64,000 bases of DNA from Streptomyces rubrogriseus. GTDB taxonomy: Bacteria; Actinomycetota; Actinomycetes; Streptomycetales; Streptomycetaceae. Shown here piece by piece: positions 34,053 through 43,642 of this stretch; the first letter of the stretch is position 1; the number at the start of each line of letters is the position of its first letter. The stretch lies in assembly GCF_027947575.1 (NCBI RefSeq), contig NZ_CP116256.1, positions 4,340,001 to 4,404,000 on the forward strand, in the 5' to 3' direction. A program made the translations under genes and the position numbers. The notes under the pieces were generated by a model. It ran no database searches. It was not told the origin of the DNA and was given only the letters and a program-made list of their open reading frames with translations.

Positions 34053-34778
34053 TCATGGGCGGCGGTTCGGGCGGTTGTCCCAGCGGTGGGTCGTCCATGA
34101 CCGGCGGATCAGGATACGGAGGGTGATGATCGTGTCTGCAAGGTCGAAGAAGGCGTCGATGATCGTGGCTCGCCGTTCGTAGCAGCGGGCGAGCCGGCGG
34201 AAGGCGTTCTGCCAGGCTGGGTGTGCTCGACGTGCCACCGCTGGCTGGCCTGGATCGGCGCCGTCTCGCCTCTGTGCGCGATGCGGCCTCGCAGGCCGCG
34301 GGCGGCGAGTTCGGTACGGGTCTGGTCCGAGTTGTAGCCGGCGTCCAGGTGCACGGTGATGTCGTCGGGCAGCGGCCCCGGGTCCTTGAGGCGGTTCAGA
34401 GTCGGAGCGAGAAGCGGGGAGTCGTGTCGGTTCGCTCCGTCTAGGACCCTGTCGAGCGGTATTCCGTATCCATCCGTCATGTCCGAGCGTTTGAGGCCTT
34501 GTTTGCCGCGGTCGACAGGTGAGCGGTCGGCGATCTCCCCGCTGCCGGGGGGGCTTTGGTGATGGAGCCGTCGATGGCGATCTGGTCGAGCAGCAGCCCG
34601 ACGATCCGGTCGAGCCGAACCGGAGCAGTTGCAGCAGTTTGTCGAAGATGATCCGGTCGCTGATGCGGCGGAGATGGCAGTCCAGTGGATGGGTCGGATC
34701 GACCATCGGGCGCTCGGGCAGCAGCGCCGCGAACTGGTCCCAGAGAGGGTTGGTCAGCCAAGATGGCAGGACGGGCAA
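34053..34778 (-). pseudogene. IS5 family transposase, decayed
   Basis: Starts like an intact IS5 transposase (LTNPLWDQFAALLPERPMVD, PTHPLDCHLRRISDRIIFDK), then a deletion and shifts follow. Later pieces in other frames are DGSITKAPP (first Asp region), YGIPLDRVLDGANRHDSPLL, LNRLKDPGPLPDDITVHLDA and QRWHVEHT. The element cannot be active. Confidence 0.82.
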
Positions 34779-35079
34779 CGGTCTCCCCAGTGGTCACGAA
34801 GCGTCACAGCCATGATCACTGAGGCTTGTGCACGGCCCTACTGTGAGAGCTTCGCACGCCGCCGATCTGTGCTGGCTGCGAGCGGCCAAACGAATCTCCT
34901 ACGTCGCATCGGTGAAACCGCCCCCTATGCTGTGCGAGTGCGTGTTTATGCCCGGAGTTCGCTCGCCCCTGCACGCAACCGGCATGAAGGACAGGCGCGT
35001 TCGGGCCCAGTCGAACGGATCACGTGGCACACACTGGCCCGTGGCGCCCTTACAGCATCCGGCTCGAAGGGAATCCGTC

Positions 35080-35851
35080 TTGCCTAAGACCGTTGTCATC
35101 ACTGGTGCGAGCGATGGAACCGGAGCCGCCGCGGCGCGCCTACTGGTATGTGATGGACACCGTGTGGTCGCCGTGGGCAGGTCCGCGGCCAAGACCAAGG
35201 CGGTTGCGGACGAGCTCGGCGTGCACCATTTCGTCGCCGACTTCGCCGACTTGCACCAGGTGCGCACCTTGGCGGCACAGCTCGCCGATCACTGCCCGCG
35301 CATCGACGTACTGGCCAACAACGCCGGGGCGATCCTCGGGGGCCCGCCATGTCACAGCAGACGGTTTTGAGGAGACGTTCCAGGTCAACTATCTCGCGCC
35401 GTTCCTGCTGACCAACCTGCTGCTGGACACCCTGCTGGCTTCTCAGGCCCTCGTCGTGCAGACCTCAAGCAACGCCGCACGAGTGTCAGCACGCGTCGAC
35501 CTGGACGACCTCGACAATGCGCGGAACTACTCACCCGTACGCGCCTACGGCAACGCCAAGCTGGAACTCGTCCTCTTCACCCGGGAACTGCACGACCGAT
35601 ACCACGAGCAGGGCCTGTCCGCTGTGGCCTTCCATCCCGGCGGTGTCGCGTCGAACTTCGCCCAGACCAGCCGAAGCCCTGTGGGCACACTGTTCCGGAC
35701 ACCCGTGCCTCGCCTGCTCTTCCAGTCCCCGCAGAAGGCGGCACGACAGCTGCTGCGGTTCGTCACCCGCACACCCGAGGAATGCGTCGTGTCCGGTGCG
35801 CCGCAGCTGTGGGAGGCCACTACAGCATCGCTCGACCTGAACAAGAGGTGA
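35080..35851 (+). pseudogene. SDR family oxidoreductase with a frameshift
   Basis: Reads from TTG with GAAGGG upstream: KTVVITGASDGTGAAAARLL, VADFADLHQVRTLAAQLADH, NNAGAILG, then a one-base gain in a five-G run near 35340 shifts the frame. In the next frame it continues smoothly: RHVTADGFEETFQVNYLAPF, VQTSSNAARVS, the Y-x-x-x-K pair in VRAYGNAKLELVLF, and AFHPGGVASNFAQTS. All catalytic parts are present, so a sequencing error in the G-run would restore a normal protein of about 257 residues. The family resembles WW-domain oxidoreductase-like SDRs. Confidence 0.8.
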
Positions 35852-36242
35852 CGAGCCACAGATCTGGTGCGGACGAGTTGGTCAGGTGCAACGGCCCCCG
35901 CCGCGCACAGAGCGTCGACCATTATGGGAGCCCAGGCACAGGTCCCCAGTGATCACAGAGCGTCATAGCTGCATGGTCACAAGGGCTTGTGCCCGTTCTG
36001 TTGCCAAGGCCCCCAACGGCGCCTATCTTCGCGACCTCTAACCCGGCTCTTCGCAGATGAGGGTGTAGTCGTCGTCTGACGGCCGGGCGGCGTGGCGGTC
36101 GTGGTGACGAGGTCGAGGCCCTTCGATGATGGAAGTTCTCATACCCACCATCCGAAAGAGGGGGTCCGCTGTCGGAACAGGTGACAGGTGACAGGTGACA
36201 GGTGACATCTGAACTGCGGTGTCTGAAGGCATCACTGGAAGG
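35852..36242. other. Gap with a short tandem repeat
   Basis: No gene seen. The stretch holds a heptamer array at 36180-36207, just before the IS3-type fragment. Minus-strand open frames here are low-complexity and not supported. Confidence 0.45.
36180..36207. repeat. Four tandem copies of GGTGACA
   Basis: A perfect 4 x 7-bp array 36 bases upstream of the IS3-type OrfA start. It may belong to the element end or be a slippage-prone microsatellite. Confidence 0.85.
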
Positions 36243-36690
36243 ATGATCATCATGCACAAGCCCTACCCGCGCGAGTTCCGCGATGACGTCGTCCGCGTCG
36301 CTGAGAACTGCGAGCCCGGGGTTCCGTTGCGTCAGATCGCGGCGGACTTCGGAATCAGTGAGACATGTCTGCAGCACTGGATGCGTCGGGCCGCCGTCGA
36401 GGCGGGAGCCAAGCTCGGTGTGACGAAAGCCGAGTCGGACGAGGCCCCGCGAGCTGCGCAAGCGCGTCCGGTTGCTGGAGCAGGAGAACGACGGAGTTCG
36501 GGCACCGGTTCCTTGCCGACGAGGCCCGCGCCGCCGGTCAGGCAGTGTCGGACCGGGCCGCGTGGGGGATCGCCTCGAGCAACGGCTGGTGGTCGGTGTT
36601 CGGGAAGAAGTCGCGCGGAAGAGCAAGAAGGCAGGCCCTCCCGTTCATGACGACCGCGTGCAGCGTGTTGTCGCCGCTTCGTGAAAACTG
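36243..36690 (+). pseudogene. IS3 family transposase (OrfA and start of OrfB), decayed
   Basis: OrfA begins well: MHKPYPREFRDDVVRVAENC, VPLRQIAADFGISETCLQHW (HTH of IS3 OrfA), then shifts into PRELRKRVRLLEQEND, its leucine-zipper end. OrfB follows only as HRFLADEARAAGQAVSD and WSVFGKK before it is cut off at about 36690, where an IS21 element starts. The integrase core is absent. Confidence 0.8.
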
Positions 36691-36745
36691 TCCCCCAGGC
36701 GCTCTCCGAAAGTTGACCCCTCCTGACTCTTGGAGGGTGCTGAAA

Positions 36746-37262
36746 GTGGAGGACTGGGCAGAGATACGCCGTCTGCATCGAGCGGAGGGCGTGCCCTCGC
36801 TCGGCGGCTGGGGGTGGCCCGGTACGCGGTGCGGGCCGCGTTGAACTCGGACCGGCCGCCGAAGTACGAACGGGCGCCACGCGGGTCGGTGGCGGACGCC
36901 TATGAGACGCAGATCCGGTTCCTGCTGAACGAGTGGCCCAGGATGCCGGCCCCGGTGATCGACGAGCGGATCGGCTGGCCGCACTCGATGTCTCCGCTGA
37001 AGAAGAAGCTGGCCCAGATCCGGCCTGAGTACGTGGGCATCGACCCGGTCGACCGGATGACCTACGAACCGGGCGAGATCACCCAGTGAGACCTGTGGTT
37101 CCCGGAACCGAAAGTGCCGGTCGCACCGGGGCAGGAGCGGATCCTGCCGGTGCTGGTGATGACGTTCGGCTTCTCCCGGTTCATGACGGCGGTGATGATC
37201 CCCTCGCGGCAGGGCGGCGACATCCTGTCGGGCATGTGGGAGCTGATCAGCGGCATCGGCCG
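36746..37262 (+). pseudogene. IS21 family transposase IstA, N-terminal part
   Basis: Starts at GTG after TTGGAGGG: VEDWAEIRRLHRAEG, then shifts to LARRLGVARYAVRAALNSDR, PPKYERAPRGSV, WPRMPAPVIDERIGWPHSMS and MTYEPGEITQ, where a TGA (37087) replaces the usual Cys before DLWFP. It continues with ERILPVLVMTFGFSRFMTAV up to about 37262. There the match ends, before the second catalytic Asp. It differs from the C-terminal IstA remnant at 24.8 kb only in which part survives. Confidence 0.82.
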
Positions 37263-37632
37263 GGTCGACGTGCTGGAAGCCGTGTGGACCACCGAGCCCG
37301 TCGCGCGACACGAGGGCAGGCACCACACCTTCCTCGCCGCGCACATCGGGCCCAAGCCGCTCCAGCGCCCCCCGGCCACCGATCTACCTGTCCGGCTTCG
37401 CCCCGCCTCCCGACGCCGGATGACCCGCCGCGCGGACGGCGTACCTCCCGTCGCGGTGCTCGTCCGGGGTTCCGCATTCGACCCCGCCACCGAGTCAACC
37501 GTGCCGGGGATCGCGGACATCATCTTCCGTACGGGAGACGAGACGGATGTCGACCACGTCTTCGTCGACTTCGTCCACCTGGCCGACCGCGGCGCGGACC
37601 AGACCCTGGAACTGCTGCGTCAGACGATGTAA
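37263..37632 (+). other. Unrecognised coding-like tail fused in frame to the IstA remnant
   Basis: The frame of the IS21 remnant runs on for about 120 residues that are not IstA. The last part (ADIIFRTGDETDVDHVFVDF and HLADRGADQTLELLRQTM) looks like a true protein C terminus, with a mix of acidic and hydrophobic residues. I do not recognise it. It is probably the end of a gene whose front was replaced by the IS21 fragment. Confidence 0.45.
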
Positions 37633-37687
37633 CTGTCCCGCTGAAGGCCGAGCCGCGAGACGGCGCGGTCCGCCCCCGGGGGCCGCG

Positions 37688-38278
37688 TCATCGCGTCGGT
37701 CCCTCGCGGGCGGTCGAGGTGGCGGCATAGAGCCAACGGCGCAGGACGAGGGTCACAGCCGGCATCATCAGATACGTCATCAACGTACTGAACAGCAGCG
37801 CGAGCATCAGCACCCGCGCCACAAGCGGCCAGGCACGGAGCGCCGGCCCCAACAGACCGTTGCCGATCAGGGAGATCGGGAGTACGGCCGCGAAGGCGGC
37901 GAGCGCCATCTTCCACCGAGGCGGCGCCGTCGTGGGCGTGTCGTGCGCAGTGGTGAACAGGGTCTCCATTCCGGTGAGTTCGCGACGCGCCACCTCGCTC
38001 TGATGATGGCCCTCGCAGTGGTCGAACAGTGCGGCCCGCTCAGGTGACGTCGTCCAGTGCCGCGCGGACTCCTGGTCGCGGAACCGGTGGATCAGAACCC
38101 ATGGCCCGGCGGCCGTGGCAGGCCGGAACAACCCGTCCCCCAGGTGTCCGGGAAACGCTGAGGCGGTGTCTGTCACCCGCCCGAACCACTCCCGGAAGTC
38201 CTGCTCGTAGCCGGGTTCCACAGCGCGCGCGGTCAGCAGGGTGACGTCGGCCGGGCCGACGTCGTCCGTCTCGGTCAT
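37688..38278 (-). CDS. ABM-domain protein with C-terminal membrane helices
   Basis: A 196-residue protein. Residues about 10-105 form an antibiotic biosynthesis monooxygenase-type dimeric barrel (LLTARAVEPGYEQDFREWFG, WVLIHRFRDQESARHWTTSP), a small cofactor-free oxidase or heme-binding fold. After a linker come two or three hydrophobic helices (MALAAFAAVLPISLIGNGLL, VLMLALLFSTLMTYLMMPAV). This membrane-anchored ABM arrangement is known in actinobacteria but its function is not. It follows an aldehyde dehydrogenase gene by 27 bases, so they are probably one operon. Confidence 0.87.
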   Translation of the reverse strand: MTETDDVGPADVTLLTARAVEPGYEQDFREWFGRVTDTASAFPGHLGDGLFRPATAAGPWVLIHRFRDQESARHWTTSPERAALFDHCEGHHQSEVARRELTGMETLFTTAHDTPTTAPPRWKMALAAFAAVLPISLIGNGLLGPALRAWPLVARVLMLALLFSTLMTYLMMPAVTLVLRRWLYAATSTAREGPTR

Positions 38279-38305
38279 CGATTCTCACTCCGCCGTCGAG
38301 AGCTG

Positions 38306-39745
38306 TCAGAGCTGCGGTGCCACATGCACGAGGTGCTTGGTCTCCTGGAATTCCTCGATCCCGCGGATGCCGTTCAGGCGGCCCACTCCCGACTGCTTGA
38401 AGCCGCCCTCCTCGAACTGGTCGTGGATCATGGCCCAGGTGTTGGTCCAGACGGTCCCGGTCTGCAGTTCGCGGCCGACGCGCAGGGGGCGGTCGACATC
38501 ACGGGTCCAGATGCTCGCGGCCAGGCCGAACTCGGTGGCGTTGGCACGCGCGACGGCGTCGGCCTCGGAGTCGAACACCTCGAAGGTGGCGACCGGACCG
38601 AACACTTCGCGCTGCACGATCGGCGAGGACACGTCGGCGACCTCGATCAGGGACGGGCCGAGGAGCGCCCGGTCCCGCTTGCCCCGCACGAGGACGGTGG
38701 CGTAGTCGGCCGCGGCGGCCACGGTCTGTTCGACCCGTTGGGCGTTTCCTTCGTCGATCATGGCGCCCATCTCGCTGGCGGGGTCGTCGCCGGGCCCGAC
38801 CCGGACCGTCTCGAGGGCGGCGACGAGCCGCCGCCGGAGTTCGTCGGCCACGCCGCTCTGGACCAGTATCCGGCTGCCCGTCATGCAGAACTGGCCCGCG
38901 AACATGGTGACGGCCTTGGTGAGCACGGGCACGACGGCGTCCAGGTCGGCGTCGTCGAAGACGAGCATCGGCGTCTTTCCGCCCAGCTCCATGGACAGCG
39001 TTTTCAGCGTCGGGGCGGCCTGTTCCATGATCACGCGGCCGACCGCGGTGGAGCCGGTGTAGCTGAGCACGTCGACGTCCGGGGAGGAGACCAGCTCCGG
39101 AGCCCCGGCGTTGCCGCTCTCGGTGAAGACGTTGAACACGCCCGGGTCCAGGCTCGGCGTGTCGGCGATGATCTCGCTCAGCACTCCGTTGACCAGGCCG
39201 GTCTGCGCCGGCATCTTCATGACCACGGTGCAGCCGGCCGCCAGGGCGGGTGCGAAGGAACGCGCCGAGAGGATGACCGGTGAGTTCCACGGCACGATCA
39301 CCGCGGCGACGCCCGCCGCTTCGCGCAGGGTCATCGAGTACATGCCGGGCCGTACTTCGCCGGCCCTGCCGTGGTCGGTGAGGGCCAGCGCCGCGTGGTA
39401 GCGGAGCTTGGGGATGGTGCCTTCGACTTCGATGGCCGCCTCGGAAAGCACCTTCCCGTTCTCCCGCGCCAGGAGGGTGATCAGTTCGTCCTTGCGCTGC
39501 TCGAGCCGGTCGGCCAGTTCGTGCAGCGCTGCCGCACGCCGGTGACGGTCGCGGGACCAGGCGGTGGTGTTGAAGGCCCTTCGGGCCGCGGCCACGGCGG
39601 CCCTCGCCTCCCGCGCACCGCCGTCGGCGAAGGTGCCGAGCAGGCCGTTCGTCGCGGGGCTGCGGGACTCGCCGCGGGAGCCGGAGTCCTGCCACTGCCC
39701 GTCGATGTAGTGGCGCGCGTGCGGCAGGGTTTCGGACTTGGGCAT
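38306..39745 (-). CDS. Aldehyde dehydrogenase, NAD(P)-dependent
   Basis: A 479-residue aldehyde dehydrogenase oxidising an aldehyde to the acid. Diagnostic parts: VIVPWNSPVILSARSFAPAL, CTVVMKMP, SYTGSTAVGRVIMEQ (cofactor), ELGGKTPM with the general-base Glu (about residue 255), FAGQFCMTGSR with the catalytic Cys (about 290), and EVFGPVATFEVF. GxGRLNGIRGIEEFQETKH at the end is normal. The start at 39745 is preceded by AGAGGT. Operon with the ABM protein downstream; together they may detoxify or produce an aromatic or aliphatic acid. Confidence 0.95.
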   Translation of the reverse strand: MPKSETLPHARHYIDGQWQDSGSRGESRSPATNGLLGTFADGGAREARAAVAAARRAFNTTAWSRDRHRRAAALHELADRLEQRKDELITLLARENGKVLSEAAIEVEGTIPKLRYHAALALTDHGRAGEVRPGMYSMTLREAAGVAAVIVPWNSPVILSARSFAPALAAGCTVVMKMPAQTGLVNGVLSEIIADTPSLDPGVFNVFTESGNAGAPELVSSPDVDVLSYTGSTAVGRVIMEQAAPTLKTLSMELGGKTPMLVFDDADLDAVVPVLTKAVTMFAGQFCMTGSRILVQSGVADELRRRLVAALETVRVGPGDDPASEMGAMIDEGNAQRVEQTVAAAADYATVLVRGKRDRALLGPSLIEVADVSSPIVQREVFGPVATFEVFDSEADAVARANATEFGLAASIWTRDVDRPLRVGRELQTGTVWTNTWAMIHDQFEEGGFKQSGVGRLNGIRGIEEFQETKHLVHVAPQL

Positions 39746-41986
39746 GAGGTGACCTCTCGTCATGCGTCGCACGGCGTTTCGCCGCGGGTACGCGGGACAA
39801 CGTCAGCGACGCTACAAATGAGGGCCGGTGAGCGAATCGGGCGGGCAATCCGTCACTTCCGCCGGAGGCGTCGCGCGCCCGCTCCGCCGCGGCCTCCCTG
39901 TGCTCACGGTGGCTCACAACCGGCGTGAAGGTGGCTCAGCTCGGTTCGGGTGTTGATGCCGAGCTTGGCGAACACGTTCCCGAGGTGGTGGCCCACGGTG
40001 CGGTGGCTGATCCGCAGCTGTACGCCGATCTCGCGATTCGTCAGCTGTTCGGCGGCCAGTTCGGCGACTCGCTGTTCCTGGGCGGTGAGCTGGTTCATCG
40101 CCCTGGTGTCCGAGCTTCCCCGGCGGCCCGGCGCTCCGGTGAGGTCCTGCTCGCGCTGCGCGCGTTGGCGCAGCGGCTCGGCACCGAGCCGCTCGAACGC
40201 CTCCAAGGCAGCGCCGATCCGGACGCGCGCATCGGTCCGCCGGCGGCCCCGTCGCAACCACTCGCCGTAGGACAACTGAGCGCGCGCGTAGAGCAGCGCA
40301 TGGGATCGGGCACCCGGCACGTCGAGTGCGGCCCGGAAGGCACCCTCGGCCCGGGCGCCGCCGAGGAGCCCGCGCGTGACGTGCGCGGCACAGCGGGCCC
40401 ACGGCGCTCCCGTGTGTCGCGCCCAGGCTTCGAGCACCCGTACCCGTTCGTCCGCGAGGTCGCTCCTGCCGACGCGCACGGCCGCCTCGGCCGTGTCGAG
40501 AGCGGTCAGGAGCGCGAAGGTCGGGTGTTCCGCGCCATGGCCCGGCTCGGTCAGGCGCACCAGGATGTCCAGTGCTTCCTCGGGGCGCTCGCGAAACAGC
40601 GAGGCCATGCCGCGGTTCCAGTACGCGGCGGCGCTCAGCGCGCGGACGCCCTGCGGGAGTGACGTCTCCAGAGTCCTGGCGGTGGCCTCCGCGACGGCGC
40701 GTTCGTCACCACGCGCCGCGGCGAGCCAGCCCAGGCTGGTGCGGCAGTGGGAGGCGATGTGGTCGGCACCTAGGTCCTGGGCCAGCCGCAGTCCCTCCGC
40801 GGCCGAGGACTCCGCTTGCGGCCAGCGGCCGGCAGCGTTGTCCAGCATCGCGGTCTGGGCCAGGGCGGCGGCGAGCCGAGCGCGCTCGCTGCGCCGCCGC
40901 AGGCGCGGCAACCGGCGGCGCAGCGCATCCGCCATCGGCTCGTCGATCCCCCAGGCCAGGGCGAGGGGTGTCGGCGGCAGCAACGGCAGGATGGTCGTAC
41001 GGACCCGCGCGGCGGCATCACCGAGGTCGGGGATGTCCGCCGGCGCCGCGTCGGCGGACACGTCGTCGCTCCACCAGGCAAGCGTGCCGGGTAATCCGGT
41101 CCGGCCCGCGACGTCGTCTTCGAGCAGCAGCTCCAGCGCTCTGTCCCGCAGGTCGCCGCGTCCGACGGACCAGGCGGCGCGCATGGCCAGCGTGCCCAGT
41201 TCCAGCGCCGTTCCCGGTTCCGGGACGCGCTTCATGTCGGTGATCAGGAAGTGGTGCGCCATCTCGGGCATGCCCCGGGCGAACTCCATGATCCCCCGCA
41301 GGCCCCGGCTCCGCCGGGCGACGTGAGCACCGGGGGCCAGCCGTTCCGCGTCATCGAGCAGGCGCTGCGCCGTGGCTGCCCACCCGGCGTCCCAGGAAGC
41401 CCTGGCCGCCTCGGCAAGGCGTTGTGAGGCGTCGATCGGTACGGCCGACAGTTCGGCGGCCCGCCACCACGCCCGTGCCGCCGTGTTCGTGGCCCCGCGG
41501 AGCCGGGAGCGGACGGCGGTCCGTTCGAGGAGCCGCGCGACGTCCTCATCGCGTCCGTGGACCAGGGCGGCGAGATGCCATGCGCGCTCCTCCGCCTCGT
41601 CCGGCATCGTGGCGGCCAGGGCGCGGTGAGCCCGGCGCCTCGTCGCGGCACCGCAGCCCTCGTAGACGGCTCTGCTCACGACCGGGTGCCGGAAACCGAC
41701 GCGGTTGCCCGCCACGTGGAGCAGGCCCGCGTTGGTCACTTCCTCCCAGACGGCGTCACCGGCACCCGACGCACGTCCGGCCCGCTGCACCGTGAGCCGG
41801 TCGCCGTGCTCCTCGGCCGCCGCGAGCACGGTCAGCAACTGCGCCGGAGGGCTCAGGGCCTCGATCCTGGCACGGAAAGCCCGCTGCAGGCACGGCCCGA
41901 CGGGCGGTCGTCCTCGCTTCCGGCGATGCTCGGCGTCGTCGAGGTCGCCCCCGAGCGTGGCCAGTTCGTGCAGCGCCAAGGGGTTG

Positions 41987-41992
41987 CCCCCC
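41987..41992. repeat. Run of six C (six G in coding strand), second slip site
   Basis: In the LAL regulator the peptide MVREAGG is in one frame and NPLALHEL in the next; the switch lies at this homopolymer, where five G would keep them together. It adds a second frame change 20 bases past the octamer array. Confidence 0.7.
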
Positions 41993-42011
41993 GGCCTCCC
42001 GGACCATGCTC

Positions 42012-42091
42012 CGCCTCGTCGCCTCGTCGCCTCGTCGCCTCGTCGCCTCGTCGCCTCGTCGCCTCGTCGCCTCGTCGCCTCGTCGCCTCGT
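42012..42091. repeat. Ten tandem copies of the octamer CGCCTCGT
   Basis: A perfect 80-bp array (coding strand ACGAGGCG) inside the ATPase domain of the LAL regulator. Three units make 24 bases, so each frame stays open and encodes a T-R-R-R-G-D-E-A cycle, while adding or losing one unit changes the frame. This is the structure of phase-variable contingency loci. Confidence 0.97.
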
Positions 42092-42739
42092 CGGTGAGCG
42101 GCGCCACGGCCGCCACAAGCTGCTGCGCGCTCTCGTCGCTCAGGCCGTCGACCCGCACGTCGGCCACGCCTTCCCAGGGCCGGGCGGCCGGATCGCTGTG
42201 ATCGGCGAGCACGACGACCACGGGATGCGCTCCCACGCGTCGGGCGACGAACCCCAGGCACAGCGCGGTGGCCTCGTCGAGCCACTGCCCGTCGTCCACC
42301 ACGACGAGCACGGGCTGCCGCTCGGCGAGTCCGCGGAGCAGCGACAGCACGGCCGCCCCGACCACCAGGCGGTCCGTCGGCTCACCGCTCAGCCCGAGCG
42401 CCGTACGCACAGCGGCGGCCTGGGCCGTCGCCAGCAGCTCGACACGATCGGCCAGCGGTCGCAGCAGCCCGTGCAGCCCCGCGAAAGCCAGGTCCGACTC
42501 GGGCCGGGTGGCCGAGTGGCTCAGCCGGACGAAGCCCGCGGCCTGGCCATGCACGTGGCGAAGCAGAGCTGACTTGCCGATACCCGGCTCGCCCCACACC
42601 ACGAGCGCGCCACCGCTCCCGCCGCGGGCCTGCGTAAGCAGCCCGTCGAGAACCGCGGTCTCCTCGCGGCGTCCGAACAGCTCCGTCGGCGCTGCCCCTG
42701 TCGCAGCTTGGTCACCGGGCCCGCCACGCGCGCACCGCA

Positions 42740-43642
42740 TCACGTCACGCGTTCGGACTGGACGAGTTCGCGGGCGCGCGGCGCGACCTCGTGACCGAAG
42801 AGGTTCAGGTCGGCAGGATCGTCCGAGGCGAGGATGAACCCGGACACGCCGTACTGCAGGGCGAGGTCGGCGATTTGTTCGGCCCAGTCGCCGGGAGTCC
42901 CCTGCAACAGGCCGCCGCCGGCGCCGGACGTGAATCGGCCGCTCAGGTTGAGCAGGCGGCTGACCGCCGCGGGCTCCCGACCGGCGGCGGAGGCGGCCTC
43001 GTCGATCTGCTCGTTCATCGCGCGCAGCGATGCCGGGCCCTCGGGCAGGAAACCCAGGGAGGGCAGCCAACCGTCGGCGATCCTGCCCGTCAGCCGGAGC
43101 ATGCGCGGCTTGTAGGCACCGATGCGGATCGGGATGCGATGGGCGGGTGCCGGGCCGCGCTTGGCGCCGTTCACGGTGTAGAACTCCCCGGTGACACGGA
43201 GGGGACCGGTCTCGTCGGTGGCCCACAGCCCCCGGATCACGCCCACGGCCTCCTCCACCGCCCGCACGGCCTGGGCCGGTTCGAGCCGGCGGCCTCCCAT
43301 CGCGACGATGCCGTCCCAGAACGCGCCCGCGCCGATGCCCAGTTCGACTCGCCCGCCGGTCAGCCGGTCCAGGCTCGCGGCGGCGCGGGCCAGCACGGCC
43401 GGGGGCCGCAGCGGAAGGCTCAGCACGTTGCCGCTGATCCGGATCCGTTCGGTGCGTGCGGCGACGTACGACATCAGGGTCCAGGTGTCCTGGAACGCCG
43501 ACTGGTAGGGGTGGTCCTGGAAGCTGACCAGGTCGAGGCCGGCCCTCTCGGAGGTCTGGGCCAGCTCGACCGGCGCCTGAGGCGGGTGGGCGGTGGGGGT
43601 GATGAAGCTGCCGAACCACAGTTCGTGGCCGTAGTCGCTCAT
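42740..43642 (-). CDS. LLM-class (luciferase-like) flavin-dependent monooxygenase
   Basis: A 300-residue TIM-barrel protein of the bacterial luciferase-like family using reduced FMN or F420. Typical parts are WFGSFITPTAHPPQAPVELA, GLDLVSFQDHPYQSAFQD, VLSLPLRPPAVLARAAASLD, GGRVELGIGAGAFWDGIVAM and IPIRIGAYKPRMLRLTG, with the end ILASDDPADLNLFGHEVAP. The stop overlaps the LAL regulator start; its own start overlaps the stop of the upstream fusion gene (ATGA). All three are therefore one coupled operon, with regulator dosage tied to enzyme translation. Confidence 0.94.
   Translation of the reverse strand: MSDYGHELWFGSFITPTAHPPQAPVELAQTSERAGLDLVSFQDHPYQSAFQDTWTLMSYVAARTERIRISGNVLSLPLRPPAVLARAAASLDRLTGGRVELGIGAGAFWDGIVAMGGRRLEPAQAVRAVEEAVGVIRGLWATDETGPLRVTGEFYTVNGAKRGPAPAHRIPIRIGAYKPRMLRLTGRIADGWLPSLGFLPEGPASLRAMNEQIDEAASAAGREPAAVSRLLNLSGRFTSGAGGGLLQGTPGDWAEQIADLALQYGVSGFILASDDPADLNLFGHEVAPRARELVQSERVT

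Larger units (their letters stand above)
39904..42740 (-). pseudogene. LAL-type LuxR regulator, out of frame by an 8-bp repeat array (possible phase-variable gene)
   Basis: A MalT-like large ATP-binding LuxR regulator. N-terminal frame: LFGRREETAVLDGLL, Walker A WGEPGIGKSALLRH, Walker B VLVVVDDGQW and VAAVAPLTDEA. Then ten copies of ACGAGGCG (42012-42091) shift the frame, so translation ends at 41853 (295 residues). The rest is in another frame: GGNPLALHELATLGG, a long TPR-like helical region, and the LuxR HTH (LTAQEQRVAELAAEQLTNRE, LRISHRTVGHHLGNVFAKLG). The intact paralogue at 60005 indicates an original two-unit length. Loss of one unit now would reopen the whole frame. Its start overlaps the stop of the upstream monooxygenase (TGATG), so it is translationally coupled. 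Confidence 0.85.

Noticed and set aside
36180-36207. CRISPR array
   Set aside because: Units are 7 bp with no spacers. No repeat-spacer pattern was seen anywhere in the window.
42012-42091. The T-R-R-R-G-D-E-A cycle as a functional peptide repeat
   Set aside because: It is the translation of the octamer array in every frame, and the intact paralogue has no such segment.
41853-43619. A continuous 588-residue minus-strand frame across the LLM and LAL genes
   Set aside because: Only its part downstream of 42740 is real LAL sequence; the upstream part is an off-frame reading of the LLM gene.
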